Shown: positions 23,956-34,600 of the stretch, piece by piece | How positions within the stretch are numbered: position 1 is the first letter of the stretch | How the letters are laid out: each line of letters starts with the position of its first letter | Source of the DNA: Verticillium longisporum | Taxonomy: Eukaryota; Ascomycota; Sordariomycetes; Glomerellales; Plectosphaerellaceae | NCBI GenBank assembly: GCA_019188255.1 | Contig: JAETXT010000006.1 | Location: 868,001 to 932,000, forward strand | Reading direction: 5' to 3' | Length of the DNA stretch: 64,000 bases | Notes under the pieces: model-generated | The model's input: the letters and a program-made list of their open reading frames with translations, nothing else | The model's database searches: none | Told to the model about the DNA's origin: nothing | Program-made: the position numbers and the translations under genes

Positions 23956-24777
23956 TATATATCGCAGTCTACCTATCCTCTACTATCTATCTAACTTTAG
24001 CTAGAATTAATTTAAGTTAGTCGGGCAAGTAGGGGACGATAATAGGGATAGCGATTAGTCGCGGTTGCAATATACCTTCGGTAGGCCCTATACTAGGGGC
24101 ATATACTACCGCTCCTCGCTATAGTAGCTAATATAGAGAGGGGTGAGGAAGGAGCGATAGTATTAACCGGGGTAGATAGGCATATTAGTAGAATGAAGTC
24201 TAGGTTGGGTAGGTTAATAGGAGCGGGATGGAATAGGGCGGCTATTTCTATATCTATATCGAGGAATATATCGTCCTAGCTATATGAATAGGTAGACGGG
24301 AGGGAGGATAGGTTAATAGACTTAGCGAGGAGCGGCCTAAAAAGATCGTCTTTATAATAGACGGCCTCTTCGAGATATATATACTCCGGCTAGTAGTTAG
24401 TCTAAGATATAACGAGGATATATATCTAGGGAGGTATATCTAGTATCCGACTAGTAATCTAGTTCTAGCAGTGATCTAGTTCTAGCGGTAATCTAGTATC
24501 TAATAGGTATACGTAGTTTAGAGGTATATAGTATAGCATCTAGCTACTATAGACGCCTTCGTCTTATACGACCTACTAGGGTTATAGAACGTAGACCTTA
24601 GCGAGACGTTATCCTATAGTATTTAGTAGGATTAGTATATATCTAGTAGGACTAGTATATAGTAGGAATGTATATCTAACCCCTCTAGCGCTTATCTAGT
24701 ATAGAGGGCCCTCCTACCTAGTATATAAACCGTAATATACGATTTCACTTTTAATATCTAATAATTACTATCTAATA

Positions 24778-24823
24778 ACGTAATCCACAAGCGAGTGGTT
24801 CACCCATGCGAGTGGTTCACTTC
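24778..24823 (+). repeat. terminal inverted repeat, left copy, outer left
   Basis: Begins ACGTAATCCAC and then holds two near-identical 17-base units built on GCGAGTGGTTCAC. The second unit here reads ATGCGAG instead of AAGCGAG. The doubled unit is a likely transposase binding site. Confidence 0.9.
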
Positions 24824-24884
24824 ACCCCGACCCGACAAACATTCCGAGGAAAACCTCAACCCAAACGCCGTAAATCAATTAAAA

Positions 24885-25394
24885 TCACTCCTCCTCGTCT
24901 TTTGCAGACGATGAGATAGCTACCTGACAAGTTCTCGCGTTGTGGCCGGTCTTCCCGCATACGCTACAGCATCGTTTCTTCGGCTGGGACCACGACGCGG
25001 GACCCGGGTTCTGCAGCGTTTCCTCTTTTATCTGGATATCTACTTCCTTCTGAGCAATCTTGTCCTGTCCCTCGCCTACAGCCATGCTTCCTCCTTCCCG
25101 GAGACGTAGCTTTTTGGCCCTCCGGCGTCGGCTTAGTGTAGCATTTTCCTCTCGAAGGATCATAACCTCTGACTTCAAAAGAGCGATCTGGTGCATAACA
25201 CCCCGCGTCCCCTTCGCAAGATAGTCAACAGCATCTAAAATTGACGTTGGGGAGCTTCCCTGGTGGCGTGAGATTCGCCCTTTGATGAAGTCAGTCTGGG
25301 AACCTGCCTCGAGCAGGTTAGTGGGCGTCTTAGAGACCCAAGAATCACGCTCCCCGTGGGACGTCCCCGGAGGCGTCGTCGTCCTCAACCTCAC
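24885..25394 (-). CDS. C-terminal coiled-coil and CCHC zinc-knuckle part of pogo transposase, out of frame
   Basis: This 169-codon frame begins where the transposase frame ends and carries the rest of the usual protein. It has a helical, charged stretch around residues 55-100 (LLKSEVMILREENATLSRRR, likely coiled coil), a Lys/Arg-rich part, then a zinc knuckle C143-x2-C146-x4-H151-x4-C156. Fungal pogo transposases commonly end this way. It lacks an independent ATG near its start (the first codon is GTG). It is either lost to translation or reached by minus-one slippage on the upstream run of five C. In this left copy the frame is intact to its stop. Confidence 0.75.
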   Translation of the reverse strand: MRLRTTTPPGTSHGERDSWVSKTPTNLLEAGSQTDFIKGRISRHQGSSPTSILDAVDYLAKGTRGVMHQIALLKSEVMILREENATLSRRRRAKKLRLREGGSMAVGEGQDKIAQKEVDIQIKEETLQNPGPASWSQPKKRCCSVCGKTGHNARTCQVAISSSAKDEEE

Positions 25395-26539
25395 ATCCAG
25401 CTTTGACAGGACTGTTTCCGGGTTATGGGGGACAAGCCCCGCTCCTCGAAAGCCTCCCTGGATGTTTTTTCTGTCATTGCTTGCTGAAATGCAGCCGAAA
25501 ACGCCGGGAAGAAGTCCTCTTTGCTGATGTGCGTTGTACCCGCCCTCATCCTATCCTCGATTTGCCGACCGTATGCTTTCTTTAGTGGGCCAAAACACCC
25601 AACATCGAGAGGCTGGAGTAGATGTGACGAATGAGGAGGCATACAGAGTGTGATGATGTTGTTCTCCTTGCAGTAGAGTTCGAAGTCGACCGAGTGGTGA
25701 CTTTCGTGGCCATCCAGGATCAGTAGGCGATAACCGCCCGAAGTACGGGACTTTGTATGCCTGTCAAAATGCCGAATCCATTCCAGACCAATATCATTCG
25801 TCGTCCAGCCGTTTGGAGATGTTGCGATTCTCCAGTCGCGAGAAATCGCGTCGTCCTGGTACCAGCTCGAGAGGTGGTACTTGCCCGAAACCACGATGAA
25901 CGGCGGGACGGAGAAACCCAACGCGCCAACGCCCTGGATCACCGTAACCCATTCCCGGTTGCCTGGCTGCCTCATCTTCACATTGGACCGTCTTTCCGAA
26001 CTGGTCACGACCATTCCGTTGGCGATAACGCCCATCTGGAAGCCGGTCTCGTCAAAGTTGTACATGTCAGCCTCTTGGATGCCGTACTTGGCGATCATGT
26101 TATGCACGAGGCGGAACCACGCGTTTATCGCGTCCGGATCTTCGCATTGGGCCCTCTTGTAGTCGTACTTGCGAAAGAAACGCGTCCGGAGCTCTGGTTG
26201 CCGTTTGACGAAGTTTGCGGCCCAGTTCTTCCCGACGCGTGGCGCGTCACGGTCGGCAAGCAGGCGATTCGCCATATCTCCGACCTCACCCAACCGGGGA
26301 GGGTAAGATCGCGCATCTAGGTCAAGGATATATTCGACAATAGTTTTCTCTTCTAGTACTGTTAATTTGGCAGAATTGGGCGGGCTTTCGCGTCGGGAGG
26401 GTTTGCCCTTCTGGCGTCGGAGGAGCGTCGTTAAGGGGACGGTGTAGATCCTCGCAGCACTCCGGGCGCTTAGGTTCGGGTCATTGTCCATAGCTTGGAT
26501 AGCAAGGAATAATTGACCTTCTTTTGAAAGAGTCTCCAT
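25391..26539 (-). CDS. pogo-type transposase (HTH, CENP-B-type, DDE_1 domain)
   Basis: The product has 382 residues. The N-terminal part (about 5-45) is a psq-like helix-turn-helix (ARSAARIYTVPLTTLLRR). Residues about 55-125 form a CENP-B-type DNA-binding unit (LEEKTIVEYILDLDARSYPP, then RNWAANFVKRQPEL-like). The catalytic domain holds three aspartates: D163 in YNFDETGF, D276 in LILDGHESHHS and D312 in QPLDVGCFGPLK. The last two have 35 residues between them, the pogo/Fot1 DD35D arrangement. It would act in the nucleus, binding the inverted repeats and moving the element to a TA site. The frame ends in QSCQSWM, whereas the neighbouring frame reads PHNPETVLSKLDV, the usual continuation of this family. 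So the C-terminal region has been split off by a frameshift at the C-run (25394-25460 region). All catalytic residues precede the shift. Confidence 0.92.
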   Translation of the reverse strand: METLSKEGQLFLAIQAMDNDPNLSARSAARIYTVPLTTLLRRQKGKPSRRESPPNSAKLTVLEEKTIVEYILDLDARSYPPRLGEVGDMANRLLADRDAPRVGKNWAANFVKRQPELRTRFFRKYDYKRAQCEDPDAINAWFRLVHNMIAKYGIQEADMYNFDETGFQMGVIANGMVVTSSERRSNVKMRQPGNREWVTVIQGVGALGFSVPPFIVVSGKYHLSSWYQDDAISRDWRIATSPNGWTTNDIGLEWIRHFDRHTKSRTSGGYRLLILDGHESHHSVDFELYCKENNIITLCMPPHSSHLLQPLDVGCFGPLKKAYGRQIEDRMRAGTTHISKEDFFPAFSAAFQQAMTEKTSREAFEERGLSPITRKQSCQSWM

Positions 26540-26591
26540 CGCGGGCGGAGGTGGAATCTGTAGAATTCAGGTGTAGGTCGTGGGCCCGGGC

Positions 26592-26637
26592 GAAGTGAAC
26601 CACTCGCTTGGGTGAACCACTCGCTTGTGGATTACGT
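26592..26637 (-). repeat. terminal inverted repeat, left copy, outer right
   Basis: This is the reverse complement of the other end, with both 17-base units reading AAGCGAGTGGTTCAC. It lies about 50 bases upstream of the transposase ATG. Confidence 0.9.
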
Positions 26638-27939
26638 TAGTAAGTAATACTATAACTATTAATATAATATTATTAGTATATTAGAATATAGTATATAGTA
26701 TATAGTATATATAGTATAGGCTATTACTAATTATAGCTACTTCTAGTATAGAGGATGCACTAGATCGATAGTATAGGGCTACCCTCTAATTCGAGAATCC
26801 GGACTTCCTCCCTATTAGCTACGCCTTTAAAGCTATACCCTACTTAGATTATAGAGTTACTAGCTTCGTAGTATCAATAGCAGCGCTTAATAGTAATATA
26901 TATATTATATAATAGAATAGTATACCTATATACTTAACTAGTTATACTTAAACGATTATATTAGATAGACAAGATAAGTAATAAGATAAATAACTAGGAT
27001 AGGCGATAAGATAGATATCTATATTAATATATTTCTAAGTAATATATAGGATTATTATTAATATACTCTTATATTACGATTATTAGAGGCTATAGCGACC
27101 TTAATCTATTATTAGCGAATATTAATAGGATTAAGTATATATTAGAATTAATAATAATATAGAGTATACTAGCGATAATTATATAGTTATTAATAACGTT
27201 TATCTCGATAGTACTAATATTAATAATATAGATAATAATCGACTTTTATAATATATCTAGTAGCGTACCTAGTTTAAATAGTATACTAGGTAATATACTC
27301 AATTTAAGTAATATATTAAGTAATATACCTAGCTCGAATAGTATAAGGACTATAATAAATATAGAAAGATTAATATCTAAGTTAGATAGTATACTATTAA
27401 TAGGGGTAATACTATTAGGGTCGGGGTCGTTAATATTAATAATATCCTCTATAAAATTATAAATATTATTAATTATAAACTATATATTAATTAGAATAGA
27501 ATAAATATTAATAAATATATTAACGATATTAGCTAGTATACCCCTAGATAGATAGACTATATTTAATATATAAACGAATATACCCCTAATAATAGATAAG
27601 TTATTATTATTCTTTTAAATTAATATAATATTTAAAGTTATATTATTATTAAAGCTAATTATAATTACTATAATTATATTATTATTAATATTAATTATAA
27701 TTATTGTCTAGACTATAATAGTTAATTATTCTATAAAAGTATAAATATAATATTAAATCTAATATTTATAATAATAAACTATTATTATTAAATTATTATT
27801 AAATTATCCTTAAATTATATAAATTATTAACTTAATATAATTAGCTTTCTATTTTAATAATTATAATATTATAATTATATCTAATATTCTATATAGCTAT
27901 CTCCTACTTAATTATATTAATATCTTTTACTTCCTATTA

Positions 27940-28075
27940 TCCTCTCCTCTTTACTATCTTCTATTACTTATCTTCTTCGCCTATTTCGCTATCCTCTCCT
28001 ACCTATCTTCTTCTCCTCCTCTTCTTCCTCGCCTTCCTCCTCTTCCCCCTCCTTACTTTCCTTTCTATATAGCTT
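27940..28075 (+). repeat. polypyrimidine tract
   Basis: A run of mostly C and T built from TCTTC, CTCCTC and TTCCTC blocks, densest at 28005-28070. Its complement would read as Glu/Lys/Arg-rich low-complexity codons. No function can be assigned. Confidence 0.6.
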
Positions 28076-29052
28076 ATCTACTATTATCCTAGCTATTTAA
28101 TAATATATAAGACCTTTATTATATTTATCCGCTTAATTTCTAATTTCTCTATTTTAATAGATTTAAAGGAGATAGAAATAATAGTCTAAGGGGTAGAGCT
28201 TTATAATTCTTCCTATTTAAGCTATATATTTAATATAATCTATTAATAGCTATATTATAGATAATATATTATTTATATATATAAAAAAGAAATTAATTAA
28301 TATAAATATTAATTATTAAATATATATTATAATATAATAGTATAGATTAAATATATAAAGCTAATATAATAATAGGATATTCTATTAATAGAAGGGCTAA
28401 TAATAGTACTATCTATATTAGAAGTATTAAATAGTAATATATTAATACTTCTATTTATAACTTTATTAGAATAATTAACTATTAGAATTATATAAAGGTA
28501 AATATAATATACTATATATTAATATTAGATAGTTTTAATCCTTCTCTAGACCTATTTTCTATATTATAATAATATTATAAAATATTATTAATTAAAGGAT
28601 ATGCTAATAAGCTTATACTTAATTATTCCTAGCTTTACTTAATTATACTTAGCTTTATTTAATTATATCTAGCTTTACCTAATTATACCTAGCTTTTATA
28701 TTTATTTATACTTAGCCTATCTAATTCCTAAAAGTATAGTATATTAAATAATACTACAATAATAAACTATCTTAGCTATAGATAAGGTATAGATAAGGTA
28801 GGGGAGCCTTAACCTAATATTAGTATATTAGTCGGTCCTCGATTATAGTATTATATAAACCCTCTACCCCTTACTATTACTTATTAACTCTATACTTAGT
28901 ATATAATCGCTAATAACCTCGACGAGTACTAGCTAGTTAAGTAGGTATATATATATATAAGGATACTATAGTAATAGGCCTAGTATACTTAGTAAGTCGA
29001 TTATATAGCTACCTAGGCCTAGATAGTAACTATCTATCGCTAGAATAGAGTA

Positions 29053-29111
29053 TATAGGCTAGCGTATAGTATATAGTATATAGTATATAGTATATAGTAT
29101 ATAATATATAG
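29053..29111 (+). repeat. 7-base microsatellite (TATAGTA)n
   Basis: About seven tandem copies of GTATATA, the last ones interrupted. A shorter stretch of the same motif occurs near 26690-26720. Confidence 0.8.
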
Positions 29112-29304
29112 GGGCTATAGTAGGTTAGCTATAGCTATAAAGTAGGTAGTAGTAAGTAGGCGGTATTAAATAGATAGTATTAAGTAGGCGGTTTATAGCT
29201 AGCAGTTTATAGCTAGCTTAGGTATCTTCGCCTTCTTATTCTTATAGCCTTTCATTTTATTCTATTATAGACGACCTATATATCTAAGATTTATCTATAG
29301 ATAT

Positions 29305-29409
29305 ACCTCTATCTATAAGCGTGCTTCCGTCTATAGGTATACCTCTATCCCTGGGCGCGCCTCTATCCCTAGGCGTACGCCTATCCCCGGGCATACGCCT
29401 ATCCCTATA
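29305..29409 (+). repeat. 18-base tandem repeat encoding a hexapeptide, 5.8 copies
   Basis: In the plus frame starting at 29305 the codons read TSIYKR, ASVYRY, TSIPGR, ASIPRR, TPIPGH, TPIPI, six residues (18 bases) per unit. The open, regular pattern and the locally high G+C suggest a former protein with Pro-rich repeats that was only partly mutated. No start codon or longer frame can be given. Confidence 0.7.
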
Positions 29410-29762
29410 CTAATAGGACGAGCTATACCCGCTATATAGGCCGGACTACCGCTTTCTATATAAAAACCTATATAGCATTATTACGTATTAGTAGTAAGAG
29501 TATAAAGACTTACGCTTAGTATCTATAGCGTATATTAACGGCCTCTAAGAGGAGATCTACTACTTAGCTTCCGAGCTAGCTACTATAAAGAAGCGCAATT
29601 AGGAAGAGGTCTATCTATCTATCGTCTCGTATAGCTATATACTAACCGAACTAGGTATATAAACTAGTAGCGTCTATAATATTAAAGGTAATATATACTT
29701 TTCCGTATAAGATATAAAGGTTATATTTAAATTAGTAGATTAATAATAGACTTATTATTATA

Positions 29763-29808
29763 ACGTAATCCACAAGCGAGTGGTTCACCCAAGCGAGTGG
29801 TTCACTTC
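29763..29808 (+). repeat. terminal inverted repeat, right copy, left end
   Basis: ACGTAATCCAC followed by two 17-base units at 29774-29790 and 29791-29807, each starting AAGCGAGTGGTTCAC. Confidence 0.9.
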
Positions 29809-29860
29809 GCCCGGGCCCACGACCTACACCTGAATTCTACAGATTCCACCTCCGCCCGCG

Positions 29861-31009
29861 ATGGAGACTCTTTCAAAAGAAGGTCAATTATTCCTTGCTA
29901 TCCAAGCTATGGACAATGACCCGAACCTAAGCGCCCGGAGTGCTGCGAGGATCTACACCGTCCCCTTAACGACGCTCCTCCGACGCCAGAAGGGCAAACC
30001 CTCCCGACGCGAAAGCCCGCCCAATTCTGCCAAATTAACAGTACTAGAAGAGAAAACTATTGTCGAATATATCCTTGACCTAGATGCGCGATCTTACCCT
30101 CCCCGGTTGGGTGAGGTCGGAGATATGGCGAATCGCCTGCTTGCCGACCGTGACGCGCCACGCGTCGGGAAGAACTGGGCCGCAAACTTCGTCAAACGGC
30201 AACCAGAGCTCCGGACGCGTTTCTTTCGCAAGTACGACTACAAGAGGGCCCAATGCGAAGATCCGGACGCGATAAACGCGTGGTTCCGCCTCGTGCATAA
30301 CATGATCGCCAAGTACGGCATCCAAGAGGCTGACATGTACAACTTTGACGAGACCGGCTTCCAGATGGGCGTTATCGCCAACGGAATGGTCGTGACCAGT
30401 TCGGAAAGACGGTCCAATGTGAAGATGAGGCAGCCAGGCAACCGGGAATGGGTTACGGTGATCCAGGGCGTTGGCGCGTTGGGTTTCTCCGTCCCGCCGT
30501 TCATCGTGGTTTCGGGCAAGTACCACCTCTCGAGCTGGTACCAGGACGACGCGATTTCTCGCGACTGGAGAATCGCAACATCTCCAAACGGCTGGACGAC
30601 GAATGATATTGGTCTGGAATGGATTCGGCATTTTGACAGGCATACAAAGTCCCGTACTTCGGGCGGTTATCGCCTACTGATCCTGGATGGCCACGAAAGT
30701 CACCACTCGGTCGACTTCGAACTCTACTGCAAGGAGAACAACATCATCACACTCTGTATGCCTCCTCATTCGTCACATCTACTCCAGCCTCTCGATGTTG
30801 GGTGTTTTGGCCCACTAAAGAAAGCATACGGTCGGCAAATCGAGGATAGGATGAGGGCGGGTACAACGCACATCAGCAAAGAGGACTTCTTCCCGGCGTT
30901 TTCGGCTGCATTTCAGCAAGCAATGACAGAAAAAACATCCAGGGAGGCTTTCGAGGAGCGGGGCTTGTCCCCCATAACCCGGAAACAGTCCTGTCAAAGC
31001 TGGATGTGA
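29861..31009 (+). CDS. pogo-type transposase (second, identical copy)
   Basis: The 382-residue translation is identical to that of the left copy, including the DD35D triad D163, D276 and D312 and the HTH/CENP-B-type N-terminus. The ATG follows the inverted repeat by about 50 bases. It ends with the same out-of-frame tail QSCQSWM, so the frameshift at the C-run (30969-30973) was already present before the copies separated. Continuing one base back from the C-run reads PHNPETVLSKLDV and joins the next frame. Confidence 0.92.
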   Translation: METLSKEGQLFLAIQAMDNDPNLSARSAARIYTVPLTTLLRRQKGKPSRRESPPNSAKLTVLEEKTIVEYILDLDARSYPPRLGEVGDMANRLLADRDAPRVGKNWAANFVKRQPELRTRFFRKYDYKRAQCEDPDAINAWFRLVHNMIAKYGIQEADMYNFDETGFQMGVIANGMVVTSSERRSNVKMRQPGNREWVTVIQGVGALGFSVPPFIVVSGKYHLSSWYQDDAISRDWRIATSPNGWTTNDIGLEWIRHFDRHTKSRTSGGYRLLILDGHESHHSVDFELYCKENNIITLCMPPHSSHLLQPLDVGCFGPLKKAYGRQIEDRMRAGTTHISKEDFFPAFSAAFQQAMTEKTSREAFEERGLSPITRKQSCQSWM

Positions 31010-31514
31010 GGTTGAGGACGACGACGCCTCCGGGGACGTCCCACGGGGAGCGTGATTCTTGGGTCTCTAAGACGCCCACTAACCTGCTCGAGGCAGGTTC
31101 CCAGACTGACTTCATCAAAGGGCGAATCTCACGCCACCAGGGAAGCTCCCCAACGTCAATTTTAGATGCTGTTGACTATCTTGCGAAGGGGACGCGGGGT
31201 GTTATGCACCAGATCGCTCTTTTGAAGTCAGAGGTTATGATCCTTCGAGAGGAAAATGCTACACTAAGCCGACGCCGGAGGGCCAAAAGCTACGTCTCCG
31301 GGAAGGAGGAAGCATGGCTGTAGGCGAGGGACAGGACAAGATTGCTCAGAAGGAAGTAGATATCCAGATAAAAGAGGAAACGCTGCAGAACCCGGGTCCC
31401 GCGTCGTGGTCCCAGCCGAAGAAACGATGCTGTAGCGTATGCGGGAAGACCGGCCACAACGCGAGAACTTGTCAGGTAGCTATCTCATCGTCTGCAAAAG
31501 ACGAGGAGGAGTGA
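31006..31514 (+). pseudogene. CCHC tail of pogo transposase, frameshifted in this copy
   Basis: The frame runs from 31006 into SRRRRAKSYVSGKEEAWL and stops at 31323. The zinc-knuckle part (CCSVCGKTGHNARTC) is only found in another frame at 31314-31514. Compared with the left copy, one A is missing from the run after GGCC near 31287. So this copy has a second lesion in addition to the shared one, and even minus-one slippage at the first site would not give the zinc knuckle. Confidence 0.85.
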
Positions 31515-31575
31515 TTTTAATTGATTTACGGCGTTTGGGTTGAGGTTTTCCTCGGAATGTTTGTCGGGTCGGGGT

Positions 31576-31621
31576 GAAGTGAACCACTCGCATGGGTGAA
31601 CCACTCGCTTGTGGATTACGT
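31576..31621 (-). repeat. terminal inverted repeat, right copy, right end
   Basis: Reverse complement of the left end with a single difference (ATGCGAG in the inner unit), the same difference as in the other copy. Confidence 0.9.
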
Positions 31622-31623
31622 TA

Positions 31624-34600
31624 TAGGATAATAAAGTTTAAAGTATTTATAAAAGCTATTATAGTATTATATAATATTAAATAAAGAAAGCTAATATAAT
31701 TATAGGCCTCTCCTAAGTAATAATAAGTATTTAGATATCTAAGCTAGGAGTATCTAGGTCGGCCTTTTCTATTTCCTTATATATTCTATTATAGGCTTCC
31801 TTATTAGATATATTATTTAAACTAATTATATAGATACTTTCTAGATACTCGTTTAATACTAATAATCTCGATATATATATAATATATAGTAAAGATAAAG
31901 CGATAACGACCTCTATTAATTTATTAGAAATAAAATAGAGTTTATATAAGAGATATTCTAAAGAGCTATATAAATATTCTATTTATTTATTAAATATATT
32001 ATATATATTTAGGGATTCTAATTAATTAAGTTATTTTAAAATAGAAATATAATTAATTATAGTAGATTTACTGAAGCTCTTAAATTATATTTCCTAATAT
32101 CTAAACCTAGGGAAATATATTTCTAATATAGTAAATAGTTAGCTAAATAGATTAAAGTTAATCGCCCTCGGAGAACGTATCATAGAATCTTAAGGATTAA
32201 TTAATAATAGAATAAGATAGGAGGGAGGAAAGAGAATTAATAGAACTTATATAGATTAATTTAATTAGCTTAATAGTAGTTTATATAAGCGCCCTTAATA
32301 GACTTAAGGGCTTCGGGGGTCTAGGAAATAATATATTATATCTAGGGCCTATTAGCCCTCTAATAATAATTATAAGTTATTATATAATTAAGTCTAGTAA
32401 TATATACTATAAAGGCTATAATATAGTATTAGTAGATAAGCGGATTAATCGATTTACTTTTCCTATTAATAGCTTTATACTATATAAGCGACTAATTAAA
32501 GGCAAAGATATTAGAGGATTTAAAGAATAAGCTAAGTATATATTACTTAATAAGTATATTATAGCTAGCTTAATAAGGGTTAATAGAGTATATATAGAGG
32601 CTTAAAGAGTATAATTAATTATAGAAAGGCAACCATTTATTAGAAGAAGAGGAAGGATAGGAGATAGGGATACTAGTATATAATAATAGGAGGCTCTTAC
32701 GAGCTAGCGGAGGTTTAGACGTTATAATAATATAAATAAAATCTAATAGATAGGATAAAGGTATATAGATAGAGTATATATAATAAAGGTAAATAGGAGT
32801 GGAGGTTAGGATATAGTTATTAATTATTAAAGGATATATCTATAATATATAATTATAGGAATTAGGGACCTTTTATAATTAAGAGAGTCCTAATTAGGTA
32901 TATATAATAAGAGAATAGATGAATTCGGCTAATAAATAAGATTAAGAGGATAGATATAATAGTAGCTATTTAATTAAGAGAATACTAATTAAATATATAT
33001 AATATAGAGACGATATAAGTTAAGCTAATAAATAATATATAGGAAGGATATCTAGTAAAACGTCGGGGTTCCTAATTAATATATTTATATTTCTTAAGCT
33101 TATATTTAATTAGCTAGCCGATTTCCCGATTAAGATTAGGGGTTCTTTTTTATTCTATTATCTTACCTAAGTCGTAATAGAAGATAAACCTTTCTTAATA
33201 AAAGGTTTATAATTACTCTTTATATCTAGATTATGAAATAAAGTCCTTAATTTAATATATTTATAATATTTATTATAATAGACTTAATTAATAATTAAAG
33301 GGTATAGCTTTAATATATATAATAAGTAAATAGGCTAGATAAGTAAATAGGCTATCCGATTATAAAATTATAACTATCTATCTTCTAATATATTATTCTT
33401 AACTACTTAATATACTACTTAGTTCTAATAAAGGTTAATAGGATCCGCTCCTTCTAATAGTATATAGATAAGTAAATAGTTAGCTTATATCTAGTTTTTA
33501 TATTATACGCTAGCGCTATATATAATATTAAGTTGTATTAGTCCTAGTTTAAAGGGATAATACTATATCTACTATCTAAGAAATCGAACTTTAAATCTAT
33601 CGAATATCTTACTACTAGCCTATTAATATCCTTACTTATCTATTAGCCTTTATAAAGGTATATTAAGAAGTCGACTAGATATTTATCGCCTTCTATTTAC
33701 TTTTACTCCTATAATATAATAATATTTATAAAAGTATATTATAGCTTTTACGCTTCCTTTCCTTTCTAGTAGATCTTAGGCCTTTTCATTCCTTTATCTA
33801 ACTCGCTAAGGAGATTATTCTAATTTATAGGAGCGAATTAAAAGAAGTTATTAATAAAGACGATAATAGGGAGCCTATTAAATAGTTTTTTAATAAAGCC
33901 CCTTAATATATATAATTTCTAATCGACTTTATATAGGATAGTAAGACTTAGTATATTTACTTTATTAATAACTAGGATATTATATTATTTTCAATACTCT
34001 TTAATATTCTTTAAATTAATCCCTAATAATAGATTACTCTTAGTCCTATTAATATTATTAAAGGATATACTAATAGCTAAATAGATCATCGTACTATTAA
34101 TCCCTATAATAGTATTATTTAAAGTTATAATAATAACGATTTTATTACTAGCCTCCTTAGCTATAAATACTTCCTTTAAAGTCTTAATAAGCTATAACTT
34201 ACTAGTTCCGCTACTATTACCTATATACTATAAATACTAGCCTTCATCGCTATATATATACCTATTAAGGGCCTTATAGACTAGCTCGAGTACTATTTAT
34301 TATATCCTATTTAGTATCCTATTATTATTAATAAAGCAGGCTACTTATATAAATAAATCTACTTATACTACCCTAAGCTAAGTATAAGGAAGTTACTATA
34401 TTAATAGAAATATAAATATATCTACTTCGAAATCGTTATTATTATTATTATTAAATCTAGTTTCTACCCCTATATAGATAGGCTATAATTCTAGTTTATT
34501 ACCCTTTATTATAAATATCCTTTCCTTATAAAGTCGCTATTATAATACTTAAATTAACTTCTATTAGCTTTTAATTATCGTAATATAGTCTTAGATTATA

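Larger units (their letters stand above)
8961..24775. other. large RIP-mutated block, element identity lost
   Basis: For nearly 16 kb no frame longer than 60 codons survives. CpA and TpG are very rare and TpA dominates, while CpG-containing strings such as TCG and CGA persist. This is the pattern of RIP, which prefers C in CpA. The content must once have been repeats. I could not identify reverse transcriptase, integrase or DDE signatures with confidence. Between about 14.1 and 20.4 kb the plus strand still reads as long stretches of plausible amino-acid sequence broken only by TAA/TAG, so an ancient coding element probably lies there. Three tandem repeats and one CT-rich run in it are listed separately. 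Its G+C is visibly higher than in the block after 31.6 kb. Confidence 0.75.
24778..26637 (-). mobile_element. pogo/Fot1-type (Tc1-mariner) transposon, left copy, un-mutated
   Basis: A 1860-base element flanked by TA target duplications (24776-24777 and 26638-26639), with 46-base terminal inverted repeats that differ at one position. It encodes a DDE transposase on the minus strand (25391-26539) and a zinc-knuckle tail frame (24885-25394). Its G+C is normal and it shows no RIP, although it sits in heavily mutated DNA. The plus-strand copy at 29763-31621 has the same proteins in the transposase frame and differs, as far as I can see, by one base in an A-run. Confidence 0.93.
26640..29760. other. 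RIP-mutated DNA between the two pogo copies
   Basis: About 3.1 kb of very AT-rich sequence (runs of ATTATTAATA type at 27.0-27.8 kb) with no readable gene. A polypyrimidine run at about 27940-28075, a GTATATA microsatellite at 29053-29111 and an 18-base tandem repeat at 29305-29409 stand out. The part from about 29200 to 29450 keeps a higher G+C than the rest. Confidence 0.7.
29763..31621 (+). mobile_element. pogo/Fot1-type transposon, right copy, un-mutated
   Basis: A 1859-base element with TA target duplications at 29761-29762 and 31622-31623. It is the mirror of the copy at 24778-26637, with the two transposase genes starting on the facing inner sides and reading outward. It differs from the left copy by one A fewer in the A-run near 31287, which breaks the zinc-knuckle frame. 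Confidence 0.93.

Noticed and set aside
25757..26320. 187-codon open frame antisense to the pogo transposase (also at 30080-30643)
   Set aside because: It lies wholly inside the transposase frame in both copies, has no recognisable domain, and is identical only because the copies are identical. A shadow of the high-G+C coding strand.
29053..29111. Telomere-like or centromeric repeat
   Set aside because: The unit is TATAGTA, not TTAGGG or a relative, and the array is only about 60 bases long.
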